Position numbers and translations under genes: made by a program. Below the pieces are notes generated by a model. That model searched no databases. It was not told where the DNA came from and worked only from the letters and a program-made list of their open reading frames with translations. From Bradymonas sediminis (GTDB lineage Bacteria; Myxococcota_A; Bradymonadia; Bradymonadales; Bradymonadaceae), in contig NZ_CP030032.1 in assembly GCF_003258315.1 (NCBI RefSeq), forward strand, positions 2,891,804 to 2,955,803: DNA of 64,000 bases, read 5' to 3'. The first letter of the stretch is position 1. Each line of letters starts with the position of its first letter. Shown one piece after another: positions 45,235 through 54,689 of this stretch.

Positions 45235-46670
45235 TGCTCCACCTCAGCCGCGACTCTCAACATCATCTCTTCATCGAAGGCCGGCGCCAGGATCTGCAAC
45301 CCGACCGGCAGGCCTTCGTCTGTTTTCCCGCATGGAACGCTCATCGCGGGGATGCCCGCGAGGTTGGCTGAAATCGTAAAGATATCAGCCAGATACATCG
45401 TCAGCGGGTCATCACTCTTCTCGCCGATTCGAAACGCCGCGGTCGGCGCGACCGGCGCGACCAACACGTCGACCTCCTCAAAGGCGGCGTCAAAATCGCG
45501 CTGAATCCGCGTGCGCACCTGCTGGGCTTTGCCATAATATTGGCCATAAAAACCCGAGGAGAGCACGTAGGTCCCCAGGATAATGCGACGCGTGACTTCG
45601 TCGCCAAAACCCTCGGCCCGCGACTTATTATACATATCGCTGAGGTTATCGGCCTCAACGCGCAGCCCGTAGCGCGCGCCGTCGAGGCGAGCGAGGTTGC
45701 TCGAAGCCTCGGCCGCCGCGACCAGATAATAGGTCGCGATGGCGTATTCGGTGTGCGGCAAGGTCACCGGCACGACCTCGGCGCCAGCGGCGACGAGGCG
45801 GTCAATGCCCTCCCTGACGCGGCTTAAAACCTGCGGGTCCACGCCCTCTTCGCCGCTCTGATATTCCTTCGGGATACCGATCTTCAGCCCCTTGACGCCC
45901 TTGCCGAGCGCGTCGCGAAAACGCGGCACTTCGCGCGCCGAGCTCGTGGCGTCGAGTGGGTCTTCGCCGCATAAAACCTCGAGCATCAGGGCGGCATCTG
46001 CGACCGATCGGGTCATCGGACCGACCTGGTCGAGGCTCGACGCGTAAGCCACCACGCCGTATCGGCTCACCCGTCCATAAGTCGGCTTCACGCCCACCAC
46101 GCCGCAGTGACTCGCCGGTTGGCGGATGCTCCCGCCGGTGTCGGTGCCCAGCGAGGCCAGGCAAAGATTCGCGGCAACCGCGGCCGCTGACCCACCTGAC
46201 GAACCACCGGCGACCCGCTCGATATCGTGCGGGTTTCGCACCGCCCCGAAATACGAAGTCTCGCTGGACGAGCCCATCGACAGCTCGTCCATATTGGTCT
46301 TGCCGACGATGATGGCCCCGGCGGCTTCGAGCTTCTGGATCACCGTGGCGTCATAGGGCGATTCGAAATTCGCCAACATCTTGCTGCCCGAGGTCGTCTT
46401 GCCGACGCGGGTGCAAATATTGTCTTTGACCGCGATGGGCACACCGGCCAGCAGACCGAGCTCGGCGGACTTCCCGGCGGCGCGCGCGGCGTCCACCTCG
46501 CGGGCCTTTTGGAGCAGAGCGTCGCGCTCGAAGACGCTGATATACGCGTTATATTCGGCGCCGGCCTCGATGGCGTCGAGCACCTGCGAGGTCGCCCCTT
46601 CGGCCGTGGCTTCGCCGGACTCAAAGGATTGAATTAATTGATGAATCGTGAGTTCATTCAGGTTCTTCAT
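45231..46670 (-). CDS. gatA: Asp-tRNA(Asn)/Glu-tRNA(Gln) amidotransferase subunit A
   Basis: GatA is the glutaminase subunit that releases ammonia from glutamine for GatB. The 479-aa amidase-family protein has the Ser-cisSer-Lys triad: Lys82 in [11 protein letters not shown], the cis-Ser in [14 protein letters not shown] (157/158), and nucleophile Ser181 in [12 protein letters not shown]. It begins immediately after the gatC stop. Confidence 0.97.
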   Translation of the reverse strand: MKNLNELTIHQLIQSFESGEATAEGATSQVLDAIEAGAEYNAYISVFERDALLQKAREVDAARAAGKSAELGLLAGVPIAVKDNICTRVGKTTSGSKMLANFESPYDATVIQKLEAAGAIIVGKTNMDELSMGSSSETSYFGAVRNPHDIERVAGGSSGGSAAAVAANLCLASLGTDTGGSIRQPASHCGVVGVKPTYGRVSRYGVVAYASSLDQVGPMTRSVADAALMLEVLCGEDPLDATSSAREVPRFRDALGKGVKGLKIGIPKEYQSGEEGVDPQVLSRVREGIDRLVAAGAEVVPVTLPHTEYAIATYYLVAAAEASSNLARLDGARYGLRVEADNLSDMYNKSRAEGFGDEVTRRIILGTYVLSSGFYGQYYGKAQQVRTRIQRDFDAAFEEVDVLVAPVAPTAAFRIGEKSDDPLTMYLADIFTISANLAGIPAMSVPCGKTDEGLPVGLQILAPAFDEEMMLRVAAEVEQ

Positions 46671-46958
46671 TTAATCCTCCAAGACCTTGGGAACCCGAAA
46701 TTGGTCGCCGTCGCGGTCGGGTGCGTTTCGCATCACGTCGGCCGGGACAAGCGGCTGGGCGACTTCATCTTCACGCAGGCATGACTCCACCCCGACCGGG
46801 TGGGTCATGCGGGCGTCCTGGGCGTCGAGATCGCGTAATTTATCGATATGATCGAGCACCGAACACAGGTCCTTGCGGTATTTCTCGACCTTATTCTCGT
46901 CGAGTTCGATATGCGCAAGCCTCGCTATTTTTAGGACTTCTTCGCGTGAGATCGCCAT
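46671..46958 (-). CDS. gatC: Asp-tRNA(Asn)/Glu-tRNA(Gln) amidotransferase subunit C
   Basis: GatC is the small subunit that clamps GatA and GatB together. The 95-aa protein begins AISREEVLKIARLAHIEL and has DHIDKLRDLD, typical of the family. Two adjacent ATG codons (46961, 46958) are possible; the second is preferred because GGAG is then 5 nt away instead of 2. First gene of the gatC-gatA-gatB-mtnA operon. Confidence 0.95.
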   Translation of the reverse strand: MAISREEVLKIARLAHIELDENKVEKYRKDLCSVLDHIDKLRDLDAQDARMTHPVGVESCLREDEVAQPLVPADVMRNAPDRDGDQFRVPKVLED

Positions 46959-47055
46959 CATTTCTCCAAATTTAAGTCAACCATTTAGACCCGCACCGAG
47001 ACGCGAGCCGTGGGCGCGTCCATAACATCCGCGCGCCGCATAACCTATGGACGAA

Positions 47056-47075
47056 GACGCGCAATAACGCGCGTC
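47056..47075 (-). terminator. Small hairpin after the GAF-like gene
   Basis: GACGCGC (47056-47062) pairs with GCGCGTC (47069-47075) around an AATAAC loop, 26 bp past the stop of the gene ending at 47101. There is no clear U tract, so it is only a candidate. Confidence 0.3.
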
Positions 47076-47100
47076 CCCGCAAAAGTATTCATATTAATTT

Positions 47101-48939
47101 TCAGGCATCGACATCTTCTTTGTCGCCGCCCACGCCAAGGGCGTAAAAGGCATAGGCGAGCTCGCTGGCGAAGAGTTCCCAGAAGAGTTGAGCGCCGAAA
47201 CCGGTCCACCATAACCAATTGGTGTGGCGCTCGACCTCGACGGTGAGCACGCCCAAACAGCGGCCGGCGAAGGTGATGGGATAGGCCAGGGTGGCGTAGG
47301 CGGATTTGCGCGCCGGCTTATAATAGTCGCTTAGGCGCACCCACTCGCGGCTCTCCTCGACGCCGCGGGCCTGCGGGCTTCGGGCGTCGATGACCACCCC
47401 GCTCTCTTCGTGCACATAGAGGTAATTCTTAAAGGCAAACGCCTCGCCCATGCCGTATCCGCCGGAGAGCACCAGCGGGCGGTTGAGGCGCGCGGCCAGA
47501 CTCGAAACCCCCGAGTCCAGGCGCTGCGCCGGTTGCACGTCGACCGCAAGATTGAGTTGCTCGAATTTGCTCCAACCGTGGGGATGAGCGTAGCGCAGGT
47601 AGCGCCGCGATTTGCCCGCCGCGTCAGACTCCTCGCGAAGATACGCGATGGCCAAACTCGGCACCTCGATATGGCGAACCAGGCGCGACGTGACCTCGCC
47701 GATGAGCCCCTCAACCTTGGCGGCGTCGTCGGCATTCGTGTCCGCGATGGCCCGCTCAAGGGTCTGCCGAATTTGACCCAAAACTCTTAATTTTCGGGCA
47801 TTTAGCATATAGAGGGGCGAATAGCGCAGCAGGCTGCTGAGCTTGTCGCCCATCTCGGCCAGGAGCGCGGCGCTCGACTGGGCGATGGGGCGCGCGCTGC
47901 GTGAGACGAGCACCAAAAACCCGAGGTGCTCATAGCCGGTATCATCCCAGGCGAGCATCGGCGCAAAGGTGTACATCGCCTCATCGTCGCGCTCTTTGCA
48001 ATGATGAAAACCCAACCATTGGTGCTGGGCCGGCGTATCCTCTTCCTCGTCCCCCGGATGAAGCGTCGAGCCACTCCACGCCTCATTCCATATCTCCGGG
48101 TCTTTTTTCGAGCGCGTAAAAACCTGAGCCACGGTGTCGGGCGCGCGCATCTGGCGCTCGACCGCCGCGCGAATAAACCCGCAGGACGGCTCGCCCAATG
48201 AGATCGACATCCCCACCAGGCGCCGCGGCACTGCCATGCCCTCGGGCTGAAAAATGCGCTCCGCCAAAAAGTCAAAGCGCGCGTCGCCGGAGGCCTCCAG
48301 CGTCATCGCCTCCAGGCTGCTGGTCAGCAGGATCGAGGCCGAATGGTCGCACCCGACCCACTCGGGCAGGCGCGCCATCATGCCGTATAAGAAGGGCTTA
48401 AGCGGCAGGGATTGATTCTCGTCAAAGAAGAGGCGCATCGCGTTTCGCCGCGCGGCCCGGATCGCCTCGGTGGCCTGCTCGACAAGCTGCGTGATGGCTT
48501 CGGAGGGGAGCGCGTCGAGCTCTTCAACCAGCGCGAACCCGAGGATCACCGACGCTTCCGGGGGCTCCTGAGCCTTCGCCTCGGCGGCGCTTAAAAAGGG
48601 CTGATGCGCCACATCAAGCAGCGCCACCAGATCATAAACGACCGGCTCGCCGTCGTCGCCGGGCGGCTCCATATGAAGACGGTCGTCGCCCTGGCGATAG
48701 ATCTCGCAGAGATCCTCGAAGGTCCACACCGTCTTCATGGGCTCGAAGCCGTCACAGGCGACCTCGAAACTCGCCATTCGCGCCTGGCTATGCTCGAAGC
48801 CAACACCGATGAGAATCCTTGCGCGCTGCGCCTGCTCCAGCCAATTCTGCAGATAGCGCTGCAAATGAAAGCCCAGCACGTCGCGCCCCATCACGCTCAT
48901 CGAAGGTGGGCCGCAATATTGAATCGAGTCGGACATCAT
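47101..48939 (-). CDS. GAF-domain-like signalling protein, 612 aa
   Basis: A soluble protein with no signal peptide. Two regions look like GAF-type sensor folds: about 180-370 (ARLPEWVGCDHSASILLTS, then EHLGFLVLVSRSARPIAQ) and about 410-600 (RHIEVPSLAIAYLREESD, then YATLAYPITFAGRCLGVLTVE). The N-terminal ~170 residues are a separate mixed domain. No kinase, cyclase or HTH output domain is visible, so it may bind a ligand or a partner protein. Two ATGs (48939, 48936) are possible, neither with a clear ribosome-binding site. Confidence 0.72.
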   Translation of the reverse strand: MMSDSIQYCGPPSMSVMGRDVLGFHLQRYLQNWLEQAQRARILIGVGFEHSQARMASFEVACDGFEPMKTVWTFEDLCEIYRQGDDRLHMEPPGDDGEPVVYDLVALLDVAHQPFLSAAEAKAQEPPEASVILGFALVEELDALPSEAITQLVEQATEAIRAARRNAMRLFFDENQSLPLKPFLYGMMARLPEWVGCDHSASILLTSSLEAMTLEASGDARFDFLAERIFQPEGMAVPRRLVGMSISLGEPSCGFIRAAVERQMRAPDTVAQVFTRSKKDPEIWNEAWSGSTLHPGDEEEDTPAQHQWLGFHHCKERDDEAMYTFAPMLAWDDTGYEHLGFLVLVSRSARPIAQSSAALLAEMGDKLSSLLRYSPLYMLNARKLRVLGQIRQTLERAIADTNADDAAKVEGLIGEVTSRLVRHIEVPSLAIAYLREESDAAGKSRRYLRYAHPHGWSKFEQLNLAVDVQPAQRLDSGVSSLAARLNRPLVLSGGYGMGEAFAFKNYLYVHEESGVVIDARSPQARGVEESREWVRLSDYYKPARKSAYATLAYPITFAGRCLGVLTVEVERHTNWLWWTGFGAQLFWELFASELAYAFYALGVGGDKEDVDA

Positions 48940-49081
48940 TACTACTCGCGCTAGATTCTGATTAACTCATCGAGTTCCGCGGCTCTAAAATCGCAGCCCG
49001 GCGAGGGTTTCGCAACCAAAAACGCGCCCGACGTTTCATAACACGCCGACTTCTTCTATAGTCCGGGCGAGTATATCCGAG

Positions 49082-50824
49082 ATGGAGAGACCTATCGACG
49101 CTGCATATTTCCAACGATTATTTTTGCCCAAACCGCTCGCGCTCATCACGGCGGTCGTGTTGGCGAGCCCGCTGCTCTTCGCGACCGAGCTTCGGGCCGA
49201 TGACACGGTGCTCGTGGTGCCCACCGGGCCGACGATGAACGCGCAGGTCTTCGGCCTTAATGAGGCTAATGGCGAGCCTGCGTCGGTGGACTTCGGGCAC
49301 TATCCATTGCTCGATTCGACGATGGGCCAGGCGCCGATTCGCGACCTAAAGGTCCTGCCCGACGGGCGAAATCTGCTCAGCGACGTCGCCGGGCGCGGGG
49401 TGGCCATCACCGATGCGCTGGGCGCCTCGGAGTTTAGCCTCGACGCCCCCGGCGCGCGGCTGCGCATCACCAGCGCATCGGTGAGCGCGTACGCGGCCCC
49501 CGGCGAGATCGCGCGCCTGCTGATCACCGACAGCAATCGCTCACAGGCCTTTGTCGTGGACCCGCGAAACCCCAGCGGCCGGCTCAATTGGGCGCGCGGG
49601 TTCGCGCTGCCGGGCTCGCGGGCGAGCTTCGTCGACGCGATCGTCCTGCCCGGTCAAAAAGCAGCGCTCGGCATCACCTGGGCGACGCTCGGCGTGTCTG
49701 CGATCGACGTTTTTTCGACCAGCTCCGGCAGCCCCCAGACGGTCATTCGCCGCCTGGCCAGCACCACCCATCCCAACCAACCCGAAGAGTTCGTGATTAT
49801 CCCGGAGCTCGATCAACTCCGGGCGTTTATGGGGTTGGCGAATGGGAATCTGCTCGTGACCACCCAATATTCGCTCTTTGAGATGGATCTTGAGGGCGAT
49901 ATCAAATGGAAGATCACGCTTGGCCAGGGCGCGGTGGACGCCAACGGCGAGGCGATGACGCTTCGCGGTGAGTTCACCGACGCCACCTTGCTGCCGTCGG
50001 GGCGCATCGCGCTGACGACCGCTCAGCCGGGTGTCTGGACCTCCCCGCACGTCAATCATCGCGTCTATTGGCTGTCGCCGAGCGCCCTGGCGAACTCCGA
50101 AATCGAGGTCATCGCGCGCAGCCCGGCGCTTGAGTTTGCGCCCTATCGCATCGAGCCCCGCGACGGCCACGGCGCGTCGGGGAGCTTCGGATTTATGCCG
50201 GGCCTCGACGCCACCGAAAGCGGCCCGCTCAGCGACCTGACGTTGAGCCGGGAGTTCCGACTCAACCAGAGTGAGTTCGTCTCCGGCGATAATATCTTCG
50301 CCTCCGCAGATATCGGGAACCCCAGCGCAGCCCCGATCGCGCTGAGCAGCCTGATTATTTTGGCAAACGCGGGGGCCTGCGGGGCGCAGACCGAGACATC
50401 GATCGCGCTGGTGGAGGCGGTGGCCGTTGAGATCGCCCCCGGCGAGGTCTTCGCACTGCGCGGCAGCCGCACGGTAGACGCGGCGTTCTCACCGGGACGA
50501 TGGTGCGCGCGCATCTACGCGCAGAACGGCCAGGGCGAGCGGGTTGAGCTGGGGAGCGCCATCGAGTTCGACATCTTGGAACCCAGCGGCAACTCCGGGT
50601 CGACCATCGACGTCGAAGATCTCGACTTCTGGAAGGGCTCAGAAAATGGGGAGAATCCCGACGATGAGACGCCGACCGACTTTCCCAGCGATGATGACGA
50701 TTTAGGCTGCGGATGCGCCTCTGCTAGCGGCGCATCGCCCGAGCGCCTCCCCGCCGCAGCGCTCATGCTGCTGGGGTTCGGCGGGCTTGGGTGGGTGCGT
50801 CGTCGCCGCGCGGCGCGGCGCTGA
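49082..50824 (+). CDS. Surface protein with MYXO-CTERM-like sorting tail
   Basis: A 580-aa exported protein. The signal peptide covers about residues 15-39 (LALITAVVLASPLLFATELRA). The body (40-360) reads as beta strands with NHL/propeller-like periodicity (IRDLKVLPDGRNLLSDVAG). A second beta domain lies at about 390-510. The C-terminus has an acidic Asp/Glu linker, a Cys pair in LGCGCAS (543, 545), a hydrophobic helix (AAALMLLGFGGLGWV) and an Arg-rich end. That is the layout of the MYXO-CTERM surface-sorting tail. Function unknown; likely displayed on the cell surface. No strong ribosome-binding site. Confidence 0.82.
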   Translation: MERPIDAAYFQRLFLPKPLALITAVVLASPLLFATELRADDTVLVVPTGPTMNAQVFGLNEANGEPASVDFGHYPLLDSTMGQAPIRDLKVLPDGRNLLSDVAGRGVAITDALGASEFSLDAPGARLRITSASVSAYAAPGEIARLLITDSNRSQAFVVDPRNPSGRLNWARGFALPGSRASFVDAIVLPGQKAALGITWATLGVSAIDVFSTSSGSPQTVIRRLASTTHPNQPEEFVIIPELDQLRAFMGLANGNLLVTTQYSLFEMDLEGDIKWKITLGQGAVDANGEAMTLRGEFTDATLLPSGRIALTTAQPGVWTSPHVNHRVYWLSPSALANSEIEVIARSPALEFAPYRIEPRDGHGASGSFGFMPGLDATESGPLSDLTLSREFRLNQSEFVSGDNIFASADIGNPSAAPIALSSLIILANAGACGAQTETSIALVEAVAVEIAPGEVFALRGSRTVDAAFSPGRWCARIYAQNGQGERVELGSAIEFDILEPSGNSGSTIDVEDLDFWKGSENGENPDDETPTDFPSDDDDLGCGCASASGASPERLPAAALMLLGFGGLGWVRRRRAARR

Positions 50825-50832
50825 TCGACGGC

Positions 50833-51360
50833 TTATTTCGCGGCCTTTTTCCACGCGTTAAACCGCTGCTCGGTGGCCCGGGCGATCGCCAACTCTTCGA
50901 CGTTCCCGCGCTCTCGCAAGACCGGGGTGTCGACCGTCTGCCAGACGAATTCTGCGCCCTTCTCGACGCGCGTCTCCCACTCGGCGGTGACCGTCAGCCC
51001 CATCGCCCCGGGCGCAGCGCGCACGACCTGAGTCACCATTCGCTTGCGCAAAGTTGGCTCCACGAGCTGAAACTCGGAGGTGATAATCAAGAAGCGCTCG
51101 GAGGCAACCTCGACCGGGATTTCGCGGGTCTCATAGACCGAGAGCGCGGCCTGGTAGAGAAGTTCGGCCGGCGCCATCGTTTCGACGCCCGTCGGGGGCG
51201 CAGTCGCTGGGGCGCTCGCGCACCCCGCGCTGGCCAACGCCATCGCCAAAAGAAAGACCGCCAGCCCCAGCCGAACACACTTTGCCAGCGGCGCCCCTCT
51301 CCCGTACAATGCGCCAAAGTCGACGGAGCCCAAATGGGCCTTCTTTTCATTATTATTCAT
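50833..51360 (-). CDS. Small lipoprotein, 175 aa
   Basis: A predicted lipoprotein with hydrophobic segment VRLGLAVFLLAMAL and lipobox ASAGC. The mature domain is alpha/beta (VETMAPAELLYQAALSVYE, FLIITSEFQLVEPTLRKRMV). Start uncertain: ATGs at 51360 and 51378 both leave a long, charged n-region. It is divergent from the TPR lipoprotein at 51410. Family not recognised. Confidence 0.7.
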   Translation of the reverse strand: MNNNEKKAHLGSVDFGALYGRGAPLAKCVRLGLAVFLLAMALASAGCASAPATAPPTGVETMAPAELLYQAALSVYETREIPVEVASERFLIITSEFQLVEPTLRKRMVTQVVRAAPGAMGLTVTAEWETRVEKGAEFVWQTVDTPVLRERGNVEELAIARATEQRFNAWKKAAK

Positions 51361-51409
51361 TCGTTTTCGATATATCATACGAATATCTGCCTCAGAGAGA
51401 ATCATACCC

Positions 51410-52213
51410 ATGAAACTAACACCCTATTTGCTCGCAGCCTGCCTCCTCGCCTCAACCCTTGGCAGCGCGTGCTCGTCGACGCCCGACACCTCGGAAGACG
51501 CCGAAACCCGGGAGAAGAAGGCTGCGCTGCCGGAGCAATCCGCCCAGGAGCTCTTCTTGCAGGGCAACCAGAAGATGGACGTGCGCGACTTCGAAGGCGC
51601 TGTCGCCCTATATGACCAGGCGCTCAAGGTCGACCCGAAGCGCTGGGATATCTATATGAATAAGGGCATCGCGCACTCCTCGATGCAGCAATTTAGCGAG
51701 GCGGTGAACGCGATGGACGCCGCGCTCACCAACGGCGGCGACGCCCACGCCGAGGTCTATTTTAACCTCGGCAATATCTACCAGAACCGCGGGCTCTATG
51801 CCCAGTCGATCAAGGCCTACCGAAGCAGCCTGACGCTTCGCGAGCGCCCGCACGTCGACACCATCCTCAATATCGCGGCCGGCCTGATGTTCATGCGCGA
51901 GACCGACAAGGCCCAGGAGACCTACGAATACCTGCAGACCCTGGCCCCCGACGACGCCCGCATCTATATGGGCATGGGCCTGTTGGAGCAGATGCGCGAC
52001 AACCTCGAAGGGGCGCACGCCCACTTCGACCGCGCGATTCAAATGGCCCCCGACTATGCGCACCCCTATTTTATGAAGGGCTCGCTCTACGGCAATACCA
52101 GCAAGAACAAAGAAGGCGTGGAGTTTTTGGAGCGCTATCTCGAGCTGGAGCCCAATGGCCCCTACGCGAAGATGGCTAAGACGCGCATCAAGAGCATGAA
52201 GAAGAAGATGTAA
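51410..52213 (+). CDS. TPR lipoprotein
   Basis: A 267-aa predicted lipoprotein with lipobox TLGSAC. The mature part is a chain of about six TPR units (GNQKMDVRDFEGAVALYDQA, YFNLGNIYQNRGLYAQSIKA, and so on) and ends in a Lys-rich tail. Probably a periplasmic or outer-membrane scaffold, similar in layout to PilF/Tgl-type TPR lipoproteins, but without a specific match. A strong terminator follows. Confidence 0.85.
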   Translation: MKLTPYLLAACLLASTLGSACSSTPDTSEDAETREKKAALPEQSAQELFLQGNQKMDVRDFEGAVALYDQALKVDPKRWDIYMNKGIAHSSMQQFSEAVNAMDAALTNGGDAHAEVYFNLGNIYQNRGLYAQSIKAYRSSLTLRERPHVDTILNIAAGLMFMRETDKAQETYEYLQTLAPDDARIYMGMGLLEQMRDNLEGAHAHFDRAIQMAPDYAHPYFMKGSLYGNTSKNKEGVEFLERYLELEPNGPYAKMAKTRIKSMKKKM

Positions 52214-52273
52214 GCCCCATCCCCCCGCTTGACCCCCTGTGATGCGCCCCTAAAACTTTAGAGACGGGATAAG

Positions 52274-52300
52274 AGCGGCCCAAGCCCTGGGCCGCTTTTT
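52274..52300 (+). terminator. Intrinsic terminator of the TPR lipoprotein gene
   Basis: A 9-bp perfect stem (AGCGGCCCA with TGGGCCGCT, AGCCC loop) followed by TTTTT. Confidence 0.88.
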
Positions 52301-52356
52301 CTCGGTGCGCAGCGCCCTCTCCACCATTTACGGTCGCAACTCTCGGGGAAAATAAG

Positions 52357-52611
52357 ATGGCATACGGTCAAGTCACCTGGTCCAATCCCACCAAAGGCTT
52401 CGGCATCATCACCCAGAGTGATGAGGAAGCAATATTCGTCCATTATTCGCAGGTATTTGGGGGCGAAGAGCGGTTTTTAAATGCGGGCGATGCGGTCGAA
52501 TTTGAGCTCGTGCGCGGCCCCAGCGGCCTGCACGCGGTCAACGTTCGGGTCTGCGAAAGACGCCCGGAAGCAGACGCAAAACAGCCCCAATCGCTAGGCG
52601 ATCGGGGCTGA
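52357..52611 (+). CDS. csp: Cold-shock-domain protein
   Basis: An 84-aa cold-shock protein, an RNA/ssDNA-binding OB fold. RNP1 (TKGFGII) and RNP2 (AIFVHYSQV) are present. It is longer than the usual ~67-70 aa because of a polar C-terminal tail. The last codons are part of the gene's own terminator. GGGGA precedes the ATG. The paralogue letter cannot be assigned. Confidence 0.92.
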   Translation: MAYGQVTWSNPTKGFGIITQSDEEAIFVHYSQVFGGEERFLNAGDAVEFELVRGPSGLHAVNVRVCERRPEADAKQPQSLGDRG

Positions 52612-52617
52612 TTTTTT
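52582..52617 (+). terminator. Intrinsic terminator overlapping the csp stop
   Basis: A 13-bp stem with one mismatch (CAGCCCCAATCGC with GCGATCGGGGCTG, loop TAG) followed by TTTTTT (52612-52617). The right arm runs into the TGA stop of csp, so the tail is coding and terminator at once. Confidence 0.88.
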
Positions 52618-52668
52618 AGGCACTTATTTCGACCTGACACCGTTTAGGTGAGGCGGTCGCCTCGCGGG

Positions 52669-53451
52669 TTATTCGTTGATCTCAACCCGGAGCAATTCGC
52701 TGCCGACCTGCACGTAGTCGCCATGCGAAAGGCGCTCTTCGCCGCGGGTGTTCAGGTAGGTGCCGTTCTTGGAGCCCATATCCTCGAGCATCACCGCGCC
52801 GTTATTCCAGAACACGCGCGCGTGCTTCGGAGACACGTGGCGATCCTTCGGGAAGCTCACGTCGCAGCCCTCGCGCCCGACCAACAGGTCGTTATTGACG
52901 GAGCAATACGAGGCGCCGGCTTTCGCGCCGTCAATCAGGTGTACCAGACGGAATTTGAAATCCTGAGGCGGGCTGACATACATCAGCGTGTCCTCTTTCA
53001 TCGGATACTCGCTCTGGATGTCGAGAAATTCGACCTGAAGCACCTGCTCGCCGACGCGGATAATGTCGCCATCCTGGAGCTGCTTGGGCTCGCGAATGCG
53101 CAGATAGGTCCGGTTCTGGCTATTCTCATCGCGAAGATACAAAACGTTGTCGCGATAGAGGAAGGTCGCGTGACGTTTGCTCAAATACCCGTCATCGGGG
53201 AAGAGCACGACACCATTGCCGCTGCCGGCCAGATGCTCGGTCGCGTTAAGGTGGTAGCTCAATCCCTCCAGGCCCTCGCCCTTAATAAGGATAAGCTTCG
53301 CGCGCCCCGGGACCATCATCGCGCCAAAATAGAGCGTTTCATTCTCGGGAACCTGACCATTTTCATGGAATTGCGCCCCACAACGGCCGCAAAAATGATG
53401 GCCATCTGGAACTACCGCCTGACAATTCGTACAAATTCTCGAACTCGACAT
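52669..53451 (-). CDS. Zinc-ribbon protein with two FHA domains
   Basis: A 260-aa protein. An N-terminal zinc ribbon (CTNC...CGRC) is followed by FHA-1 (about 60-135) and FHA-2 (about 165-255). FHA domains bind phosphothreonine. FHA-2 has the conserved GR, S-x2-H and N-G-T-Y positions (VGREGCDV, SPKHARV, GSKNGTYL). FHA-1 is degenerate: AGSGNG replaces the GR, and SQNRTY lacks the Gly. The start at 53451 is set by AGGAG upstream. Only the second FHA is expected to bind phosphopeptide. The partner kinase is not in the window. Confidence 0.87.
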   Translation of the reverse strand: MSSSRICTNCQAVVPDGHHFCGRCGAQFHENGQVPENETLYFGAMMVPGRAKLILIKGEGLEGLSYHLNATEHLAGSGNGVVLFPDDGYLSKRHATFLYRDNVLYLRDENSQNRTYLRIREPKQLQDGDIIRVGEQVLQVEFLDIQSEYPMKEDTLMYVSPPQDFKFRLVHLIDGAKAGASYCSVNNDLLVGREGCDVSFPKDRHVSPKHARVFWNNGAVMLEDMGSKNGTYLNTRGEERLSHGDYVQVGSELLRVEINE

Positions 53452-53603
53452 ATACCGTGCTCCTGCAGGTAAAAGTAACCCGTGCAGCCTATGCCGGAAA
53501 TACCAACAAATCAAGGGAATCTACGGGTAATTTATGGGGCTAATTTGCCCCGCGAAACATCCCCCGACCCGCCGTGTTATTTTGCGGGACGCGGACGTAA
53601 AAC

Positions 53604-53621
53604 GGCCCGATTCAGCGGGCC
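53604..53621 (-). terminator. Probable terminator of the acidic lipoprotein gene
   Basis: GGCCCG (53604-53609) pairs with CGGGCC (53616-53621). On the minus strand it is followed by GTTTTAC. Confidence 0.45.
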
Positions 53622-53675
53622 CCAGGCTGTCGCGTGGCGCCCCGAATCGGACCGTATAAACCCATGGACTCAGAT

Positions 53676-54467
53676 CTATTGAAGCAGGTCCATGCTCACG
53701 CAATGCTTGGCATAGATTTGCCCGGAGGTTTCGCCCTGCCCGTCGAAGACAGCGCTGATATCCAGGGCGAGAAATCCATCCTCATCTTGCTGGCCCTGCA
53801 GCACCAACTCGGTGTCAATCTTTGAGGCAACCGGCGTAATCGCGACGACTCCCGCCGAGGCGAACGGCACCTGGCCGAGGAATTTACCGTCGTAGTCCGA
53901 CAGCGTTAAAAACACGCCGTCATCGGCTTTGGTCAGCGTGCTCGTATCCTCAACAAGCCCGAACCCGCCGATGATGAAGGTCCAATCGGGCGACGGAGAG
54001 CTCTCGGTGGGGCAGCCCTCAAAGCCACCCTCCCACGCCTCCAGATAGACTTCCCACTCGCCGGATTCGGTGGCGTTGGGCGCGGTAAGCCCGAAGGCTG
54101 CACGTGTCAGAACGCCTGTCTCGCCGGCATATTCAAGGGTCAACGCCGTCTCGGCACACGCGCCCTCACAGGTCTGCGGAAGCCCCGGCTCGACGGCATC
54201 TGCGCCGTCCGCCTCCTCGGTGGTGTCCACGTCATCGCCGCCATCGGACGCATCCGCGCCGACATCTTCGGTGACATCTTCGCCGCCAGCCCCATCCGCG
54301 TCATCACTCTGGGTATCTGCGTCGTCTCCGCCGGTCGCGTCGGCATCGGTGCTGCCAGCGTCATCCGATATATCCGCTTTCGAATCGTCATCATCACTGC
54401 ACGCCGTGAGCGGCTGCGCGAAGAGAGCCATCACGGCCAAAAAGAGAAAGGGTCGAAGGCTGCGCAT
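53676..54467 (-). CDS. Acidic lipoprotein, 263 aa
   Basis: A predicted lipoprotein with signal MRSLRPFLFLAVMALFAQ and lipobox PLTAC. A long Asp/Gly/Ala-rich acidic linker (about 24-95) precedes a beta-rich domain (about 96-263) with four cysteines that could form disulfides. This lipid-anchor plus acidic-linker plus beta-domain plan is shared with the 11-20 kb array but without sequence similarity. The ribosome-binding site TGGAG is close upstream. Function unknown. Confidence 0.8.
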   Translation of the reverse strand: MRSLRPFLFLAVMALFAQPLTACSDDDDSKADISDDAGSTDADATGGDDADTQSDDADGAGGEDVTEDVGADASDGGDDVDTTEEADGADAVEPGLPQTCEGACAETALTLEYAGETGVLTRAAFGLTAPNATESGEWEVYLEAWEGGFEGCPTESSPSPDWTFIIGGFGLVEDTSTLTKADDGVFLTLSDYDGKFLGQVPFASAGVVAITPVASKIDTELVLQGQQDEDGFLALDISAVFDGQGETSGQIYAKHCVSMDLLQ

Positions 54468-54689
54468 ATCGGAACTCCAGAGACAGAAAAAAAGAGGGAT
54501 AGACCGGAAAGGTCCAATTCGCTCGAAGCCACCCCGTCATATGAGACGGTGCTAACTAAACAAGTGGGAACGCTGAGGCGAAGGTCAATAAAATGACCGG
54601 GAGGCGGGGCCGCGACCTAATTCTCGGTCGCGACCCTCCACCCACGGTCATAGCAAAAACCACAACACGACGAAAATAATCCCGCGAAA

